Below, piece by piece: positions 48,710 to 60,283 of a stretch of 64,000 bases of DNA. The translations under genes were made by a program, and so were the position numbers. Numbering within the stretch: the first letter of the stretch is position 1; every line of letters starts with the position of its first letter. This DNA comes from Melastoma dodecandrum (Eukaryota > Streptophyta > Magnoliopsida > Myrtales > Melastomataceae), in the NCBI GenBank assembly GCA_029817715.1, contig JARUPY010000606.1, positions 2,852,001-2,916,000 of the forward strand, in the 5' to 3' direction. The notes beneath the pieces were generated by a model. That model searched no databases, was not told the origin of the DNA, and saw nothing but the letters and a program-made list of their open reading frames with translations.

Positions 48710-49900
48710 ATGCAGGTTTATCAAATGGACTCAATCGCACTGCGCTCGGATACTCCATCCTATGACAAACTCCGAGATTGGTTCAAAGTACTCAGACCCT
48801 CAGAGCAGGAATTCGTCAAGCTAAAGCTCAAAGGTCTACTCCATCTGATCAGACTCGAAGTCGATTGGTTCATGCTACAGCACCTCATCGCCCGGTGGAA
48901 TCCGAACACGTACACCTTCCATTTCGGTACCTTGGAGCTCGCACCACTATACGAGGAATACGGGCACCTCTCCGGACTTCCTCATCTCCCAGGAATATCA
49001 CCGTTGCCTCATTTCGACAAGCCGAAAGAATACATCACCAACTTGCTTCAGATCTCTCCGGCGAACGTGTCCACTTTATTCACGACAGAGGGGCACATCA
49101 GCATCAAGGAACTCTGCAAGTATCAACTGACACCGTACGTACCGGAAGGAGGAGACGGCCAAGGTTCAGCACGTGCCTTCATCCTCATGTTCGCAGGAAC
49201 GGTTCTTTATCCCTATAAAAAGGAATCGATTCACGGACGAGCGGTTTACCTGACAAAGGCCATTCTCAAAGCACAACCCTTCCTCCCTAATCTAGTTGGT
49301 GAGATGAACTACAGTCTTACCAAGATAGTACGGAAAGCAAGAGAAGGAATCCGGAACCATCACTTCTCCTTCAGCCCTCCATTGCTCCAGGCCTGGTTCT
49401 ACACTCACATTGGCATCACCGGAGAGTCGTTCAGGCGGGAGCAGTTTCCAGATTTACTCGACCGCATATCAGACCGCGCTCGGCTTCCAACCCGCACATT
49501 TGCAGGAGTTAGGGCTCTCTTCCGCTCACTGGAACCAGAGGATTTCTATCAGAAGGCCAAGTGCTTCGACGTGGACCTGGCCATTACAAGCTCCCCAGAC
49601 GGAGATTACATCCCAATCGCTGGGATCACCGGGACATCCTATTACTGTCCAGCGAGGGTGATGCATCAGTTTGGAGGAAGTCCACGAGCTAAACCAACGC
49701 CGAGCAAATTATTTGACCCAATCGACTTGGACAGCCAACCACCAAAGGGAGTAGTTCAACGGGTCATGACACATATCGCTCGGGTCTGGGCAAATCTCAA
49801 AGAAGAGGAGTACGATCTTTGCATGGAACATCAGGCTGACATCGACGCCCGATCCGCACGATTCCAGAAGAAACGGATAACTCCATGGGATCGCATTTGA
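48710..49900 (+). CDS. Ogre-type ORF1, plant-mobile-domain/DUF7745-like protein
   Basis: An uninterrupted 396-codon frame lies before gag. A second in-frame ATG at 48725 (M-D-S-I-A-L) may be the true start. The middle carries W-N-P-N-T-Y-T-F-H-F-G and L-E-L-A-P-L-Y-E-E-Y-G-H-L-S-G-L-P, the signature of the plant mobile domain family (aminotransferase-like PMD/DUF7745), which occurs in both host genes and Tat/Ogre ORF1. The protein has no transmembrane segment and no known catalytic motif. Ogre ORF1 has no established function. It is fully open although gag and pol are broken. An isolated domesticated gene is unlikely given its position between PBS and gag. Confidence 0.85.
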   Translation: MQVYQMDSIALRSDTPSYDKLRDWFKVLRPSEQEFVKLKLKGLLHLIRLEVDWFMLQHLIARWNPNTYTFHFGTLELAPLYEEYGHLSGLPHLPGISPLPHFDKPKEYITNLLQISPANVSTLFTTEGHISIKELCKYQLTPYVPEGGDGQGSARAFILMFAGTVLYPYKKESIHGRAVYLTKAILKAQPFLPNLVGEMNYSLTKIVRKAREGIRNHHFSFSPPLLQAWFYTHIGITGESFRREQFPDLLDRISDRARLPTRTFAGVRALFRSLEPEDFYQKAKCFDVDLAITSSPDGDYIPIAGITGTSYYCPARVMHQFGGSPRAKPTPSKLFDPIDLDSQPPKGVVQRVMTHIARVWANLKEEEYDLCMEHQADIDARSARFQKKRITPWDRI

Positions 49901-50205
49901 TAGAGGACATCTCCTCCCAATCCTTGGGCCTGCGAGCTCATCCTATCTTTCGTTTTTATTTTAAACGAACTGTATTGTGAAATGAACCTTTTTGGGATTT
50001 TATCTAATGCACTTCTTTTCACTTGGATTGAATTCGTTATAATCACAATCCAATCCTTGCATTAGACGTGCAATCATGCATCATGACATGTCACGCATCC
50101 AAAGTATTTCATCATGTGGTATTGATCAAATGTTCTTTTTCTACAAGGTACCGAACAATTGCTCCTTACAGAAGACGTCAAAAATTCCGTTCCCTTCGAG
50201 CTGTG

Positions 50206-51609
50206 ATGGCTGAGGCCTCTGCGGGAGATGAACCTGCACCTACTGCTGGAGTCACCATCGCCATTCCTCCACCCATCGCCGCCGAATTTCTAACACCAGC
50301 AGAACCTGCCATGCCTTTCCCGGGATCCGCGTTCCCTCCGTTGCCCCAGACCACACTGGCTGTTGGGCAATCCTTGGACGGAGGAATGCCGCCGATGTAC
50401 ATACCGCCACTCGCCGCCTCGATAGCGCCAGCAGTGCAATCCCCTGCTGCTCCATCGACCGCAGCTCCCTTCAATCCTAACATAAACATGCTGGCCCAAG
50501 GTGCAAGCAGTTCTTCACTGGGAGATAAGGTGGAGTCCCTTACGGCTGAACTTTCCTCCCTAAAGATAATGATGGCTGAGCTCCTGCAGCGACAATTGGC
50601 AGCCACACCTGCTCCTGCCATCTCCCAAAACCCTCACCTTCCTCCTGTCATGCCAGGACCTCAAACACCACCATACCCACACTATCCTAGCCTAAACACT
50701 CCACCGAACACTTTACCTTCCTATAACCCACCAAACACCCTACCTCCTTACAACCCGGTCATACCCGGATCCGCTACCTCCACAAGCGTAGCATCCTTGT
50801 ATAACCCATACATGCGTGGGCCACCTCTCTCCCTTCCTATGCCACAACCATATCTACCTCCATACTACCCTCAACAAACATCCCAAGGGCCAACTCCCTA
50901 CCTCCCAATGTCATTCGGGCAAACTCCCCACACCCAAATGCAAACACCTGGGCCAACTCTTTACCCTCAAACAACCTCTACACCTCCCACCTTCAGAATT
51001 CCTCAGCCAATTGCCACCCCTTCAGCTCCACATGTGGAACCTACCTTACCAAGCCCGCGAACCCGCAACGCGGCAATCGTCGATGAATTATTTGGTGAAC
51101 AACAACAAGCTAGCGCCTTCGAGACAAGGCTCGAGGCTAGGATTGCCTCAATGCAGCAGGAGGAGGCTCGCCGCATGGCGAAACTGGAAGAGCGCCTAAA
51201 CGCTATCCAGGGGTATCGGGCACATAACTGGGAGTACGCCAACTACCAAATCCCTCAAATACAAGTCCCACCAAAGTTCAAAATGCCCGAGTTCGAGAAG
51301 TTCCGCGGGAATGGCTGCCCGGAACTACATTTGAAACACTTCTGCCACAAGATGGCTGTGTATCCGGCGGACGACAAATTCCGTATCGCCATGTTTCAAG
51401 AAAGCTTGGCAGAGTCAGCATTGCATTGGTACTACACCAAGGATGTTAGCCAATACGCGACGTTCAAAGACCTGGCCCTCGATTTCCTCAATTATTACAG
51501 CTTTAATGTGGAGATGGCGCCTACAATCTCGGATCTGCGGAAATTGAGGAGGTACCGCGCCGAGGACGTTCAGGCACATTGCGTCTCAGATCAAACCGGC
51601 GCTTACTGA
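50206..51609 (+). pseudogene. Ogre-type gag, N-terminal part (frameshifted)
   Basis: The start is set at ATG 50206 (M-A-E-A-S-A-G-D-E-P); the upstream extension to 50068 has no gag character. The N-terminus is very rich in Pro, Ala, Ser and Gln (to about 51040), followed by a coiled-coil-like E/R/Q-rich stretch and the retrotrans_gag domain (F-K-M-P-E-F-E-K-F-R-G to L-H-W-Y-Y). The frame slips at about 51550-51580 and ends at 51609 with unrelated residues. Gag homology resumes in the next frame. Gag forms the cytoplasmic particle; this copy would give a truncated protein. Confidence 0.85.
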
Positions 51610-51637
51610 GAGAGAGCTTATCGATGAATTCCTCCAG

Positions 51638-54114
51638 TTGCTCCCACGTGAATACATGCCCTACATGATCGGGCAGACATTTTCAACCTTCGCTCAGGCA
51701 GTCATCAACGCAGACAAACTTGACGGAGTAAATCGAGAAGGGCTAATCCCTTCCCCTTCAGCAAAACCGGCAGTGAAGCCCAGGCCCAAGGAGCTTATCG
51801 CAACTGCTGAGCAGAACAAGCAATCGATGAGGGCAACTCCACCCCCGGCTTCGTACGCGCCAAGGACGTATGTTGCAGCCGCGCTTAGGCCTCCAGCACC
51901 GGCAGCAACTCGTTTCAGACCCCCCGTTAATATGGCAGGACAACAGCAGCCAAGGCCTGCACAAGTGGAGCGTCCACGGCGAAGGCTGGAGGACTTGACT
52001 CCAACGCCTGATCCCCTGGATGTAATGTTTGTTCGGTTGAGGGACATGGGTTTTATCAAGCCCGTTGAAGCCAAAGCCACCAATCCCTCATCGTTTGGAT
52101 ACAACCCCAAGGCGGTTTGTCAGTACCACTCGGGAGCAATGGGGCATGACACCAAGGATTGCATTGCCTTGAAGTTCAAGATTCAGAATCTGTTAGACGA
52201 AGGAGCAATTACATTCTCCGTGCCTGCGACTGCCCCAAATGTTAAGAACAATCCTCTCCCGGAGCATGTAAATTATATTGGGGCAAACTTCTTCTCAGTT
52301 TTGGCTGAACATGACGAGGAAGTGAACATGTATGAATACGACTACGCACAACCAAGGAGCGTCAATGTTGTAAGCACCGGTCGTGGTCGAGGTCGAGGTC
52401 GCAGCCGAGGTAGGGGAAGAGGTCGTGCGCCTCAATCCAGCAGAAGTGTTCAGCCCACTATCTTGCCGGATGGATTTACACTGGTTCCCCATCGGCAGCC
52501 AAGGACGCCGTATGTTTACGTCTCGTTGGGATCAGCACAATCTGGAGCATGTCAGACAGAATCGTCACCTGTGACGGAACCAAGGATTCCGGTCGTGATG
52601 AGACCCACCTGCACACCCCTCAGCCCAGAAGTTGAGTTAATCACCCGCTCTGGGAGAGTAGTGCCAGCCCTTGAAGCCTCATCCCCGGTTGAATCTTCGA
52701 AGCCCAAAGCGCCATCGAACGAACAAATCCGCAAAGTAATTTATACAGTGAAGGGAAGTGACTATGACATAGTTGAGCAGCTCAGAAAACAGCCAGCTCA
52801 AATCTCTTTGTTCGACCTTATCCACTCCTCCGACAAGCACAGGGAGATGTTGGAGAAATTTCTAGCCGAGGTGCATGTGCCCGAGCAGGTTGAAGTCGCC
52901 ACACTGGATGCATACATGAGTAGCATGTTGGCAAGCAACGTGATTACCTTTTCAGAGGATGATCTACCGGAGCAGGGGCAGGATCATAACAGTGCGCTTT
53001 TCATCACGCTCAAATGCCGTGAAACCACCATCTCCAAAGTTCTTATTGATGGCGGTTCAGGAGTTAATATCATTCCGGTAGCTGTAGCTCAAAAACTCGG
53101 CGTCAATATTGGAAAACTCCCACAGTCCAACTTAACCATTCGCGCTTTCGATGGTGCAAAACGTCAGGCTCATGGAGAAGTTACGCTGGAGATTAGAGTT
53201 GGACCGACGCTTTTCTCTACTCAGTTCCAAGTCCTCGAGACTGCAGGGTCCTTCAACATGCTGCTGGGGCGTCCTTGGATTCATCAAGCCGGGGCAGTTC
53301 CCTCGACGCTGCACCAGATGGTCAGATTCTCTTCAGATGGCAAGCTCATCACGGTCCGGGGAGAACATTCGATGGAGCTTTGCCACGAGATTGACATGCC
53401 ATACGTGGGAGAGCCAACCGAAGAACCGTCAACAACACAGACCTTGGAGGTGGTCAACATGGTGAGGCGCGATTACAAATCAGATCCCTTGATGACGTGG
53501 GGCAACATCAGTGCCGCAAAAGAGTTCCTCAGACATGGATATCAACCAGGCCAAGGACTCGGAATCAGAGGACAAGGGATGATTTATCCGATCACTATTC
53601 CAGCTCCTGCAGGGACTAGTGGGCTTGGATTCACGGGCAAAATGCGACGCAATCAAGGCAATCACACCAGCAACAAATCAGGCATCCGTTTCGTACGTTC
53701 ATCTGCGGCGACAATGGAAGGCGAAATCCTATCAGAGAAGCTGGAGAATGTGAAGATCCGGAGTGACGGAGAAATTGATGGTGAGCGGACGACTGTCGAA
53801 CATATCAATGTTGTCCAAGTGAATTTAGGGCTTGGTCATGGGCGCCGACCTCGCATGAGAGCCCATTTCGTACCTCCCAGTATTGCCATCCGACAAGCCG
53901 GGGCACCGTACTTTCGAGCTCCAGTGGTACCAAGGCTGCCCAGGACTCCCCCAAGAACTGAAGTACCGCCTCCGAATGGGCGTGTGGATTCCCCTACTGC
54001 GAACGAAGAAGCGGAGGGGAAACAAGATGAGCAGACAGGGACGCAAGAGTCCGAAGAAGAAGTCTGTATGATGGAAGCGTCGATCCTGGCCGAGCCAGAC
54101 ATGCCTCTCGACGG
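51638..54114 (+). CDS. Ogre-type gag C-terminus, protease and G-patch
   Basis: Open from before 51638, this frame continues gag (L-P-R-E-Y-M-P-Y-M-I-G). It has a zinc-knuckle-like C-Q-Y-H-S-G-A-M-G-H-D-T-K-D-C near 52119-52163, then an R/G-rich linker (about 52380-52430). The aspartic protease has its D-G-G-S-G core at 53048 and the L-L-G-R-P-W-I motif near 53260. A G-patch follows near 53500-53640 (G-Y-Q-P-G-Q-G-L-G). G-patches are found in Ogre proteins and in RNA-binding host proteins. Unspliced, it ends at TGA 54116-54118. Spliced at 54115, it reads in frame into the polymerase. The gag frameshift upstream cuts it off from its start codon, so the part is intact but not expressible as written. 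Confidence 0.85.
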
Positions 54115-54420
54115 GTGAAACTTTCCATCTTTATTTTTCTGCACTTAGAATCAAGAGTAGGTTTCCTTGCTACATTCTGGTCGCGGACTAGCAAGGTTGT
54201 CTATATGTAACGCGACCCCTAGGCAATACCTAGGGCATTTGTGGGATCGGGCCGCTGATGTTCAGGGCGAATCCGATAAAACGATGAGGGACCCGCTGAG
54301 TCCTGATCCCACATTATTTTCTTTTGGTCAAAAGCGCATGCCTTATTATGAATTGTTGCATGAAACAATATTTCAAATAACTCATTTGAATACATCACTC
54401 TAATTCCTTCTCCTTTTCAG
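54115..54420 (+). other. Predicted Ogre intron between protease and polymerase
   Basis: Donor GG|GTGAAA at 54115 and acceptor CTCCTTTTCAG at 54420 bound a 306-base segment that contains the gag-pro stop and further stops. Removing it joins codon GG|G in frame with the polymerase reading that begins at 54421. Ogre elements are known to have such an intron, whose partial splicing sets the Gag-Pro to Pol ratio. Splicing here is inferred, not shown. Confidence 0.75.
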
Positions 54421-57400
54421 GAACGGCGCTTCGGGTACACCCGGGAAAACGTCTGAACAAGACAGAGAAACAATAAATGACCCGAAATCTATAGACGGGT
54501 ATTACGGTTTGGAGCAGGATCTTCAACGACATGAGGAACCAAAGGACCTTACATTACAAAAACCAGTTTCAATTAACATCGGAACTGAAGATGACCCCAA
54601 GGAGTTGTTCATCGGTGTAGATTTATCAGATGATGAAGCCAAGGATATTGTTAACCTTCTTAAAGAATTCTCTGATGTGTTTGCTTGGTCATATGCAGAT
54701 ATGCCGGGACTAGATCCAGAGATTGTGGAGCACAAGATTCCTACCGACCCGTCTATTCACCCTATAAAGCAGAAGCAACGTCGATACAAGCCTGAATTAG
54801 CCCTTGCCATCAAGGAAGAAGTAGATAAACTACTGAAAGTCAACTTTATTGAGGTGGCTACCTATCCACAGTGGGTCGCTAACATAGTCCCTGTCATCAA
54901 GAAGAACGGGAAGGTCCGAGTCTGCGTCGATTACCGCGACCTCAACAAAGCAAGTCCCAAGGACGACTTCCCACTCCCACACATCGACTTACTGGTGGAC
55001 AACACCGCCGGATTCAACAGATTCTCTTTCATGGATGGATTCTCTGGTTACAATCAGATTCGCATGGCCGAAGAAGACAAAGAAAAGACAACCTTCACGA
55101 CACCCTGGGGCACATTCTGCTATCGGGTCATGCCCTTCGGGCTCAAGAACGCTGGGGCAACCTATCAGCGTGCTATGGTGGTCCTTTTTCACGATATGAT
55201 GCATCGCGAGATTGAAGTCTACGTCGACGACATGATCGCCAAGTCCAAACAAGATGAGAGCCACACTGTCATTCTTCGAAAGTTATTCGAGCGGCTTCGT
55301 AAATACAAGCTACGTCTCAACCCCGCCAAATGCGTGTTTGGGGCAACTTCAGGCAAACTCCTCGGTTTCGTCGTCAGCAATAAAGGCATTGAGATTGATC
55401 CTGATAAAATCAAAGCAATTCGTGATCTCCCAGCTCCAAAGTCAGTCAAAGAGATCCGTGGCTTCATGGGTCGCGTTAACTACATCGGAAGGTTCATATC
55501 CAACCTAGCCGACACATGAAAACCTCTGTTCAAGAAACTGAGGAAAGACGTCAAGTTTGAGTGGGATGATGATTGCAAAATTGCATTTGAGCAAATCAAG
55601 ACATACTTGACAGAACCACCAGTTCTCATCCCTCCAAAGCCAGGGCATCCTCTCACACTTTATCTCACAGTCAGAGAAGAATCATTTGGGGCCATGCTCC
55701 CCCAACAATTGCTGGGTGCCAAGGAACACGCGATCTATTACCTCAGCAAGAAATTTACGGATTGTGAGTCGAGATACACAACTTCCGAGCGTACTTGTTG
55801 TGCTCTCATTTGGGTCCTTCACCGACTCCGACAGTATACTCTGCACTATGAGATCCTGTTAGTATCCGAAAATGATCCACTCAAATATCTCTTCGACAAG
55901 CCAACACTGATGGGAAGAGTCTCTAAGTGGCAATTACAGCTTGCCGAGTTCGACATTCGATTCCACTCCACGAAGTCAGTGAAAGGGAGAACGATCGCTG
56001 ACCATATTGCTGAATATCCAGGAACGGATAATTCCTCTTTAGAAATCGGATTGCCGGACGAGAACATCCTGCTCATGGAACAGGAATCAAGATGGAAGAT
56101 GTACTTCGACGGTGCAGTGAATTCCTCAGGATCAGGAATAGGAGCTGTTGTAATCTCCCCAGATGGACAATATTACCCGACAGCGGCCAAAGTCACATTT
56201 CCATGCACGAACAATATTGCCGAGTATGAAGCATGCATCCTCGGCCTACTTCGCGCAATCGACATGCGGGTTAAACTCCTGGACGTTCATGGAGATTCGG
56301 CACTCATCATCTCCCAGACGAATGGAGCTTGGCGCACTCGAGACCCAAAGCTCATTCCATATCAGGATTATCTACAAACGCTAATCCGACAATTCACTGA
56401 CATTGAATTCAACTACCTCCCACGAACTGATAACCGATTTGCTGATGCTCTTGCAGTGCTCGCATCGATGATTCCGTTAGCTGGAGAAATGAACATCGAG
56501 CCTCTACGCATCAATATCGCTGATGATCCGAGCTGCATGCACGTTGAACAAAGTCAACCAGAAGATGCTCTACCTTGGTTCACGGACATCAAGAATTATT
56601 TACAATCAGGAGGATTTCCCCAAAGTAGCACAGGGAAAGAACGCAAATTCATACGGAGGATAACAAAAAGCTATTTCCTGGACGGGGATACATTGTACAA
56701 GAAATCCTTCACGACGGCCCTCATGAGATGCGTCACCAAGCAAGAAGCTGATGCTCTTATTGTCGAAGTACATGAAGGGATTTGCGGACCACACATGAAT
56801 GGATACGCTCTCGCCCAGAAGATAATGCGACAAGGGTACTATTGGCTCACAATGGAAGCCGATTGCATCAAATACGTCAAAGCGTGTCACAAGTGTCAAA
56901 TTTACAGCAACAAGGTACATGTGCCTCCAACAAGACTCTACCCGCTATTTGAGCCATGGCCATTCTCAATGTGGGGTATGGACGTAATCGGGCCAATCAA
57001 TCCCAAAGCGTCAAACGGACACCGATTCTTGCTGGTCGCAATCGATTACTTCACCAAGTGGATTGAAGCCCAATCCTTCAAAGAAGTTACAGCAAACAAT
57101 GTCGTACGTTTCACGAGGGCGAACATCATCGCCCGATATGGAGTTCCGGAGCTATTGGTCACAGACAATGGTTCAAACTTCAACAGTAAACTGATGGGAT
57201 CCTTATGCGAAGAATTCCGGATCAAACATCTCAACTCTTCACCATATCGTCCACAAATGAACGGCGCAGTCGAAGCCGCCAACAAGAATATGAAGAAGAT
57301 TCTTCAGAAAACAGCAATTACCTATCGCGACTGGCACGAGAAGCTCCCTTTTGCGTTACTCGCCTACAGAACGACAATGCGCACTTCAACTGGGGCAACC

Positions 57401-57823
57401 CCCTTCGAGCTTGTCTATGGCACTCAAGCAGTCATTCCAGCAGAAGTCAAATTACCGACTCTCAGGATATCATCCCAAAGCAACATGACAGAAGAAGAGA
57501 AGGTCGACCATCAACTCGCCCACCTCGACTTCATTGATGAGAAACGACTTGCTGCAGCTCACCACATGCAATGCTATCAACAACGCATGTCTAGAGCATT
57601 CAACAAAAAGGTCAAGCCGATCAGATACAGACCAGGTGACCTCGTTCTTAAAAGAATCCTACCAAATGTCAAGGATCCACGAGGGAAGTTCGCTCCAAAC
57701 TACGAAGGACCATTCGTCGTTAAGCACGCCTTCTCAGGAGGAGCAACCATCCTAACAAAGATGGACGGAGGAGACCTGCCACAAGCAATCAACGCAGATG
57801 CTCTCCGACGATATTACACCTAA
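54421..57823 (+). pseudogene. Ogre-type polymerase: RT, RNase H, archaeal-type RNase H, integrase (one nonsense codon)
   Basis: One reading frame from the intron acceptor to 57823 is interrupted only by TGA at 55517-55519, between RT and RNase H. RT has V-D-Y-R-D-L-N-K-A-S near 54921-54950 and the catalytic Y-V-D-D at 55220-55231. RNase H 1 covers about 55607-56010. A second, archaeal-type RNase H (first catalytic Asp 56108, then A-E-Y-E-A and G-D-S-A) covers about 56090-56475. Integrase has the HHCC zinc finger (about 56770-56905), catalytic D 56981, D 57164 and E 57272 (D-35-E spacing) and the N-Y-E-G-P-F module near 57698. The paired RNase H domains identify the Tat/Ogre branch. Apart from the TGA every catalytic residue is in place. 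Confidence 0.92.
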
Positions 57824-60270
57824 GCAGCGTCAAAGCCAAGAACTCCAAAGCAATATATCCCCAGGGAGTCGATTAGAACAAAGACGCTAGCAAATGAAAA
57901 AGGAGAATTATACAAACAACACTCTCGTTATCAAGAGTTAAACGAAATTACATGAGCTTATTTCGTTTACGTCCTTTGTCTCGTGGGCAGGTACAAGAGC
58001 TCCTCACACGAATGGCACAAAACTCCTATGACAAAGGCGAGGGCGGTAGGGCGGAAAAGCTTCAAGCCAAAGTCCTGCAGCAATTTCGTCAAACCTTCGA
58101 TTCCATCGGACGAAGACGCAATGGCGAAATCATATAAGAGGGAAGTACCAAAACTCTACTTCACCTTTCTTACAAATGAAGTTACACGAGCAAACTTCAT
58201 TCTTACTCTAACAGGAACAAGTCGCATAAACTCCCTTGTTTCTCGTCATCTGTTTGATAGGTACATGAGCTTCCTTACACAACAGACGTCAAGCAAGAGT
58301 AACTATCTCGTCAATCCTTTGACTCCTACGGACAAAGATGCAATGACGAAACACATAGAAAAGGGAAGTATCAAAACTCTACTTCGCCTTTCGTATAAAT
58401 GAAGTTGCATGAACAAACTTCATTATTACTTTAAAAGAAAACAAGTTACATGAGCTCACTTGTTGTCTGTCCTTTGCTTAGTGTAGGTGCATGAGCATCC
58501 TACATTTTGGACAAAGGCGCGGGCGGTTGGGTGGAAAATTTCGAACCAAAGCTTCGAAATTGCCTTTGTCGTCACCCAAAGATGACCATACCAAAAAGGG
58601 AGTATCATCTGCATTGCTCTCTAACAAAATTTCTCATATTTCCCCAGGTGGAGTCTTATCTCCGTTTCCCCAGCTGGAGTCCTGCCTTCATTCAAGCTGG
58701 AGTTGATTACATGCATCGCATTCCTCAACTATCATTGAGACGGACATATCTATCTCATCTCCCCAGCAAAAATTTTACTTCATTATCTCCCCAAGCGAGA
58801 GTCGAAATACATGAACTAACTTCGTTTATTTCCGTTGTCAACTGTGTAGGCACATGGACATCCACACAGTACGGTACAAACTCCTAGGCAACGGCGTGGG
58901 TGGTCGGGTGGAAGCCATTTGATCCTAATCTCAAAGAACATGACTGGGACATGAAAGTGCAAACACTCTACCCTCGAAAGTGCACAAGAGCACTACAGAG
59001 GTTTGAGTATCTAAACCCATTCATTTCTTAAACATTCGTGTGCTCATTTGCATATAATTTAAAGTTATCTTCAATAAAAATGCTTCTGAGCGAGAATGGA
59101 GAAGGCAAACCTATTCCTAAACACTTTCCCAGGGTGATGAGCGCAAACACTGTAAGGATTCATACACGAGTTTTCAGGCGGATAACGAATCCTTTGACAA
59201 AAGATGCTCTAAACCGGGATGAGATCGAGCATTTCTTCTCTATCCCAAACACGAAACATTGCCCATTGCTAGCCCTTTCGAGCCAAAGTTGAAGTTTCCT
59301 TACACACTACACCCAAGAAGTTTAAGGACCGCCTCACATCGAGGATTAAAGGGAGATCTTGTAGCTAGAAACCGGAAGCAACAGATTGTAGAGGCTACAC
59401 TTCCTTAAGATTCAAGCAAAGAGGTATCATCGACAGTTACGCCCACCAGTTGAGTCGTTCCCAAGGGCCGAACTCCTCAAAGAACTTCTCAAAAAAACGA
59501 CACAGATACCAAAGGAAAATATTAGAAAGCAAAACGAGGCAAATCCCCGTAATTCAGAAAAGAAAGAATTAGCGCAAAGACCAAAGGTCTGCAAAAGAAA
59601 GCGCAAAATAAAAATCAAAAGAGCAAAATAAAGCATCAGGGCCGACATTGATGGTCGCAAAAGCAAAGGTGCCACCCTTCAAAGACAAAGCTTTCCCCAA
59701 AGTGGATTGTCTACATTTTCCAGTATACCAGTATACCAGTTATTTATCCCCTAACAAAGCACATCAGCTGGTGAGCTGTCTGAAAGATGGAGAATTTGCT
59801 TGAATGGTGAAACCTCTATGATCCAGTAGCTCTCGATGAGGTCCTTAAATTCTTTCTTTCAAATGATGAATTTAAACCTTCAATATAAAGGCCTTAAGCC
59901 AAAGCCGTATTACAACCTAGGCAAAGACTCCTTTGACCGGTACATGAGCATCTAAATCAAAGGACTTCTAGAATCCAACTGATATGGCTTTCAGAAATGA
60001 GAGTAGGATACGAGAGAAGTCAAAAGCCCTCCTTCAATCTCGCTCTGAAGCAATTTTAACAAATCCCATATAATAACGCAATAAGTAAAGACATACATGA
60101 ATGTCGTAATCATACATGCTTGATTACTTCTTGCTTCATAAAGTCATTGTCATGGCTAATGATTTTTCTTGATGAGCTCTCAGGATACATTTTGGTCAAA
60201 GACAACTTTGAAACCTAATTTAAGGCATTTATTATGTCCTTGTGAGAAAACTTTCTCAAATTCTCTCACA
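57824..60270. other. Long 3' untranslated region of the Ogre-type element
   Basis: About 2.45 kb between integrase and PPT without a convincing gene. It contains the repeat block at 57955-58920 and then unique, A-rich sequence. Small frames here have no recognisable domains. Confidence 0.6.
57955..58920 (+). repeat. Interspersed/tandem repeats in the Ogre-type 3' UTR
   Basis: Three diverged copies of a block of about 95 bases start near 57964, 58462 and 58827. Each has a CGTTT/TTGT...CTTTG or GTTG start, a GTAGGTGCATGAGCATCC-type middle, and AAAGGCG(C/A)GGGCGGT(T/A)(G)GGTGGAA near the end (58036-58059, 58513-58537, 58889-58914). A shorter CCCCAG(C/G)TGGAGTC unit recurs at 58644, 58667 and in altered form at 58764-58800. 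Tat/Ogre 3' UTRs are known to generate such repeats. Confidence 0.7.
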
Positions 60271-60283
60271 AGGAGGGGCAAAC
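60271..60283 (+). other. Polypurine tract of the Ogre-type element
   Basis: AGGAGGGGCAAAC lies directly before the 3' LTR start TGTAATGCC at 60284. It is the plus-strand primer site and fixes the LTR border. Confidence 0.85.

Noticed and set aside
50178..50621. 147-codon minus-strand frame
   Set aside because: Shadow of the Pro/Ala-rich gag coding strand.
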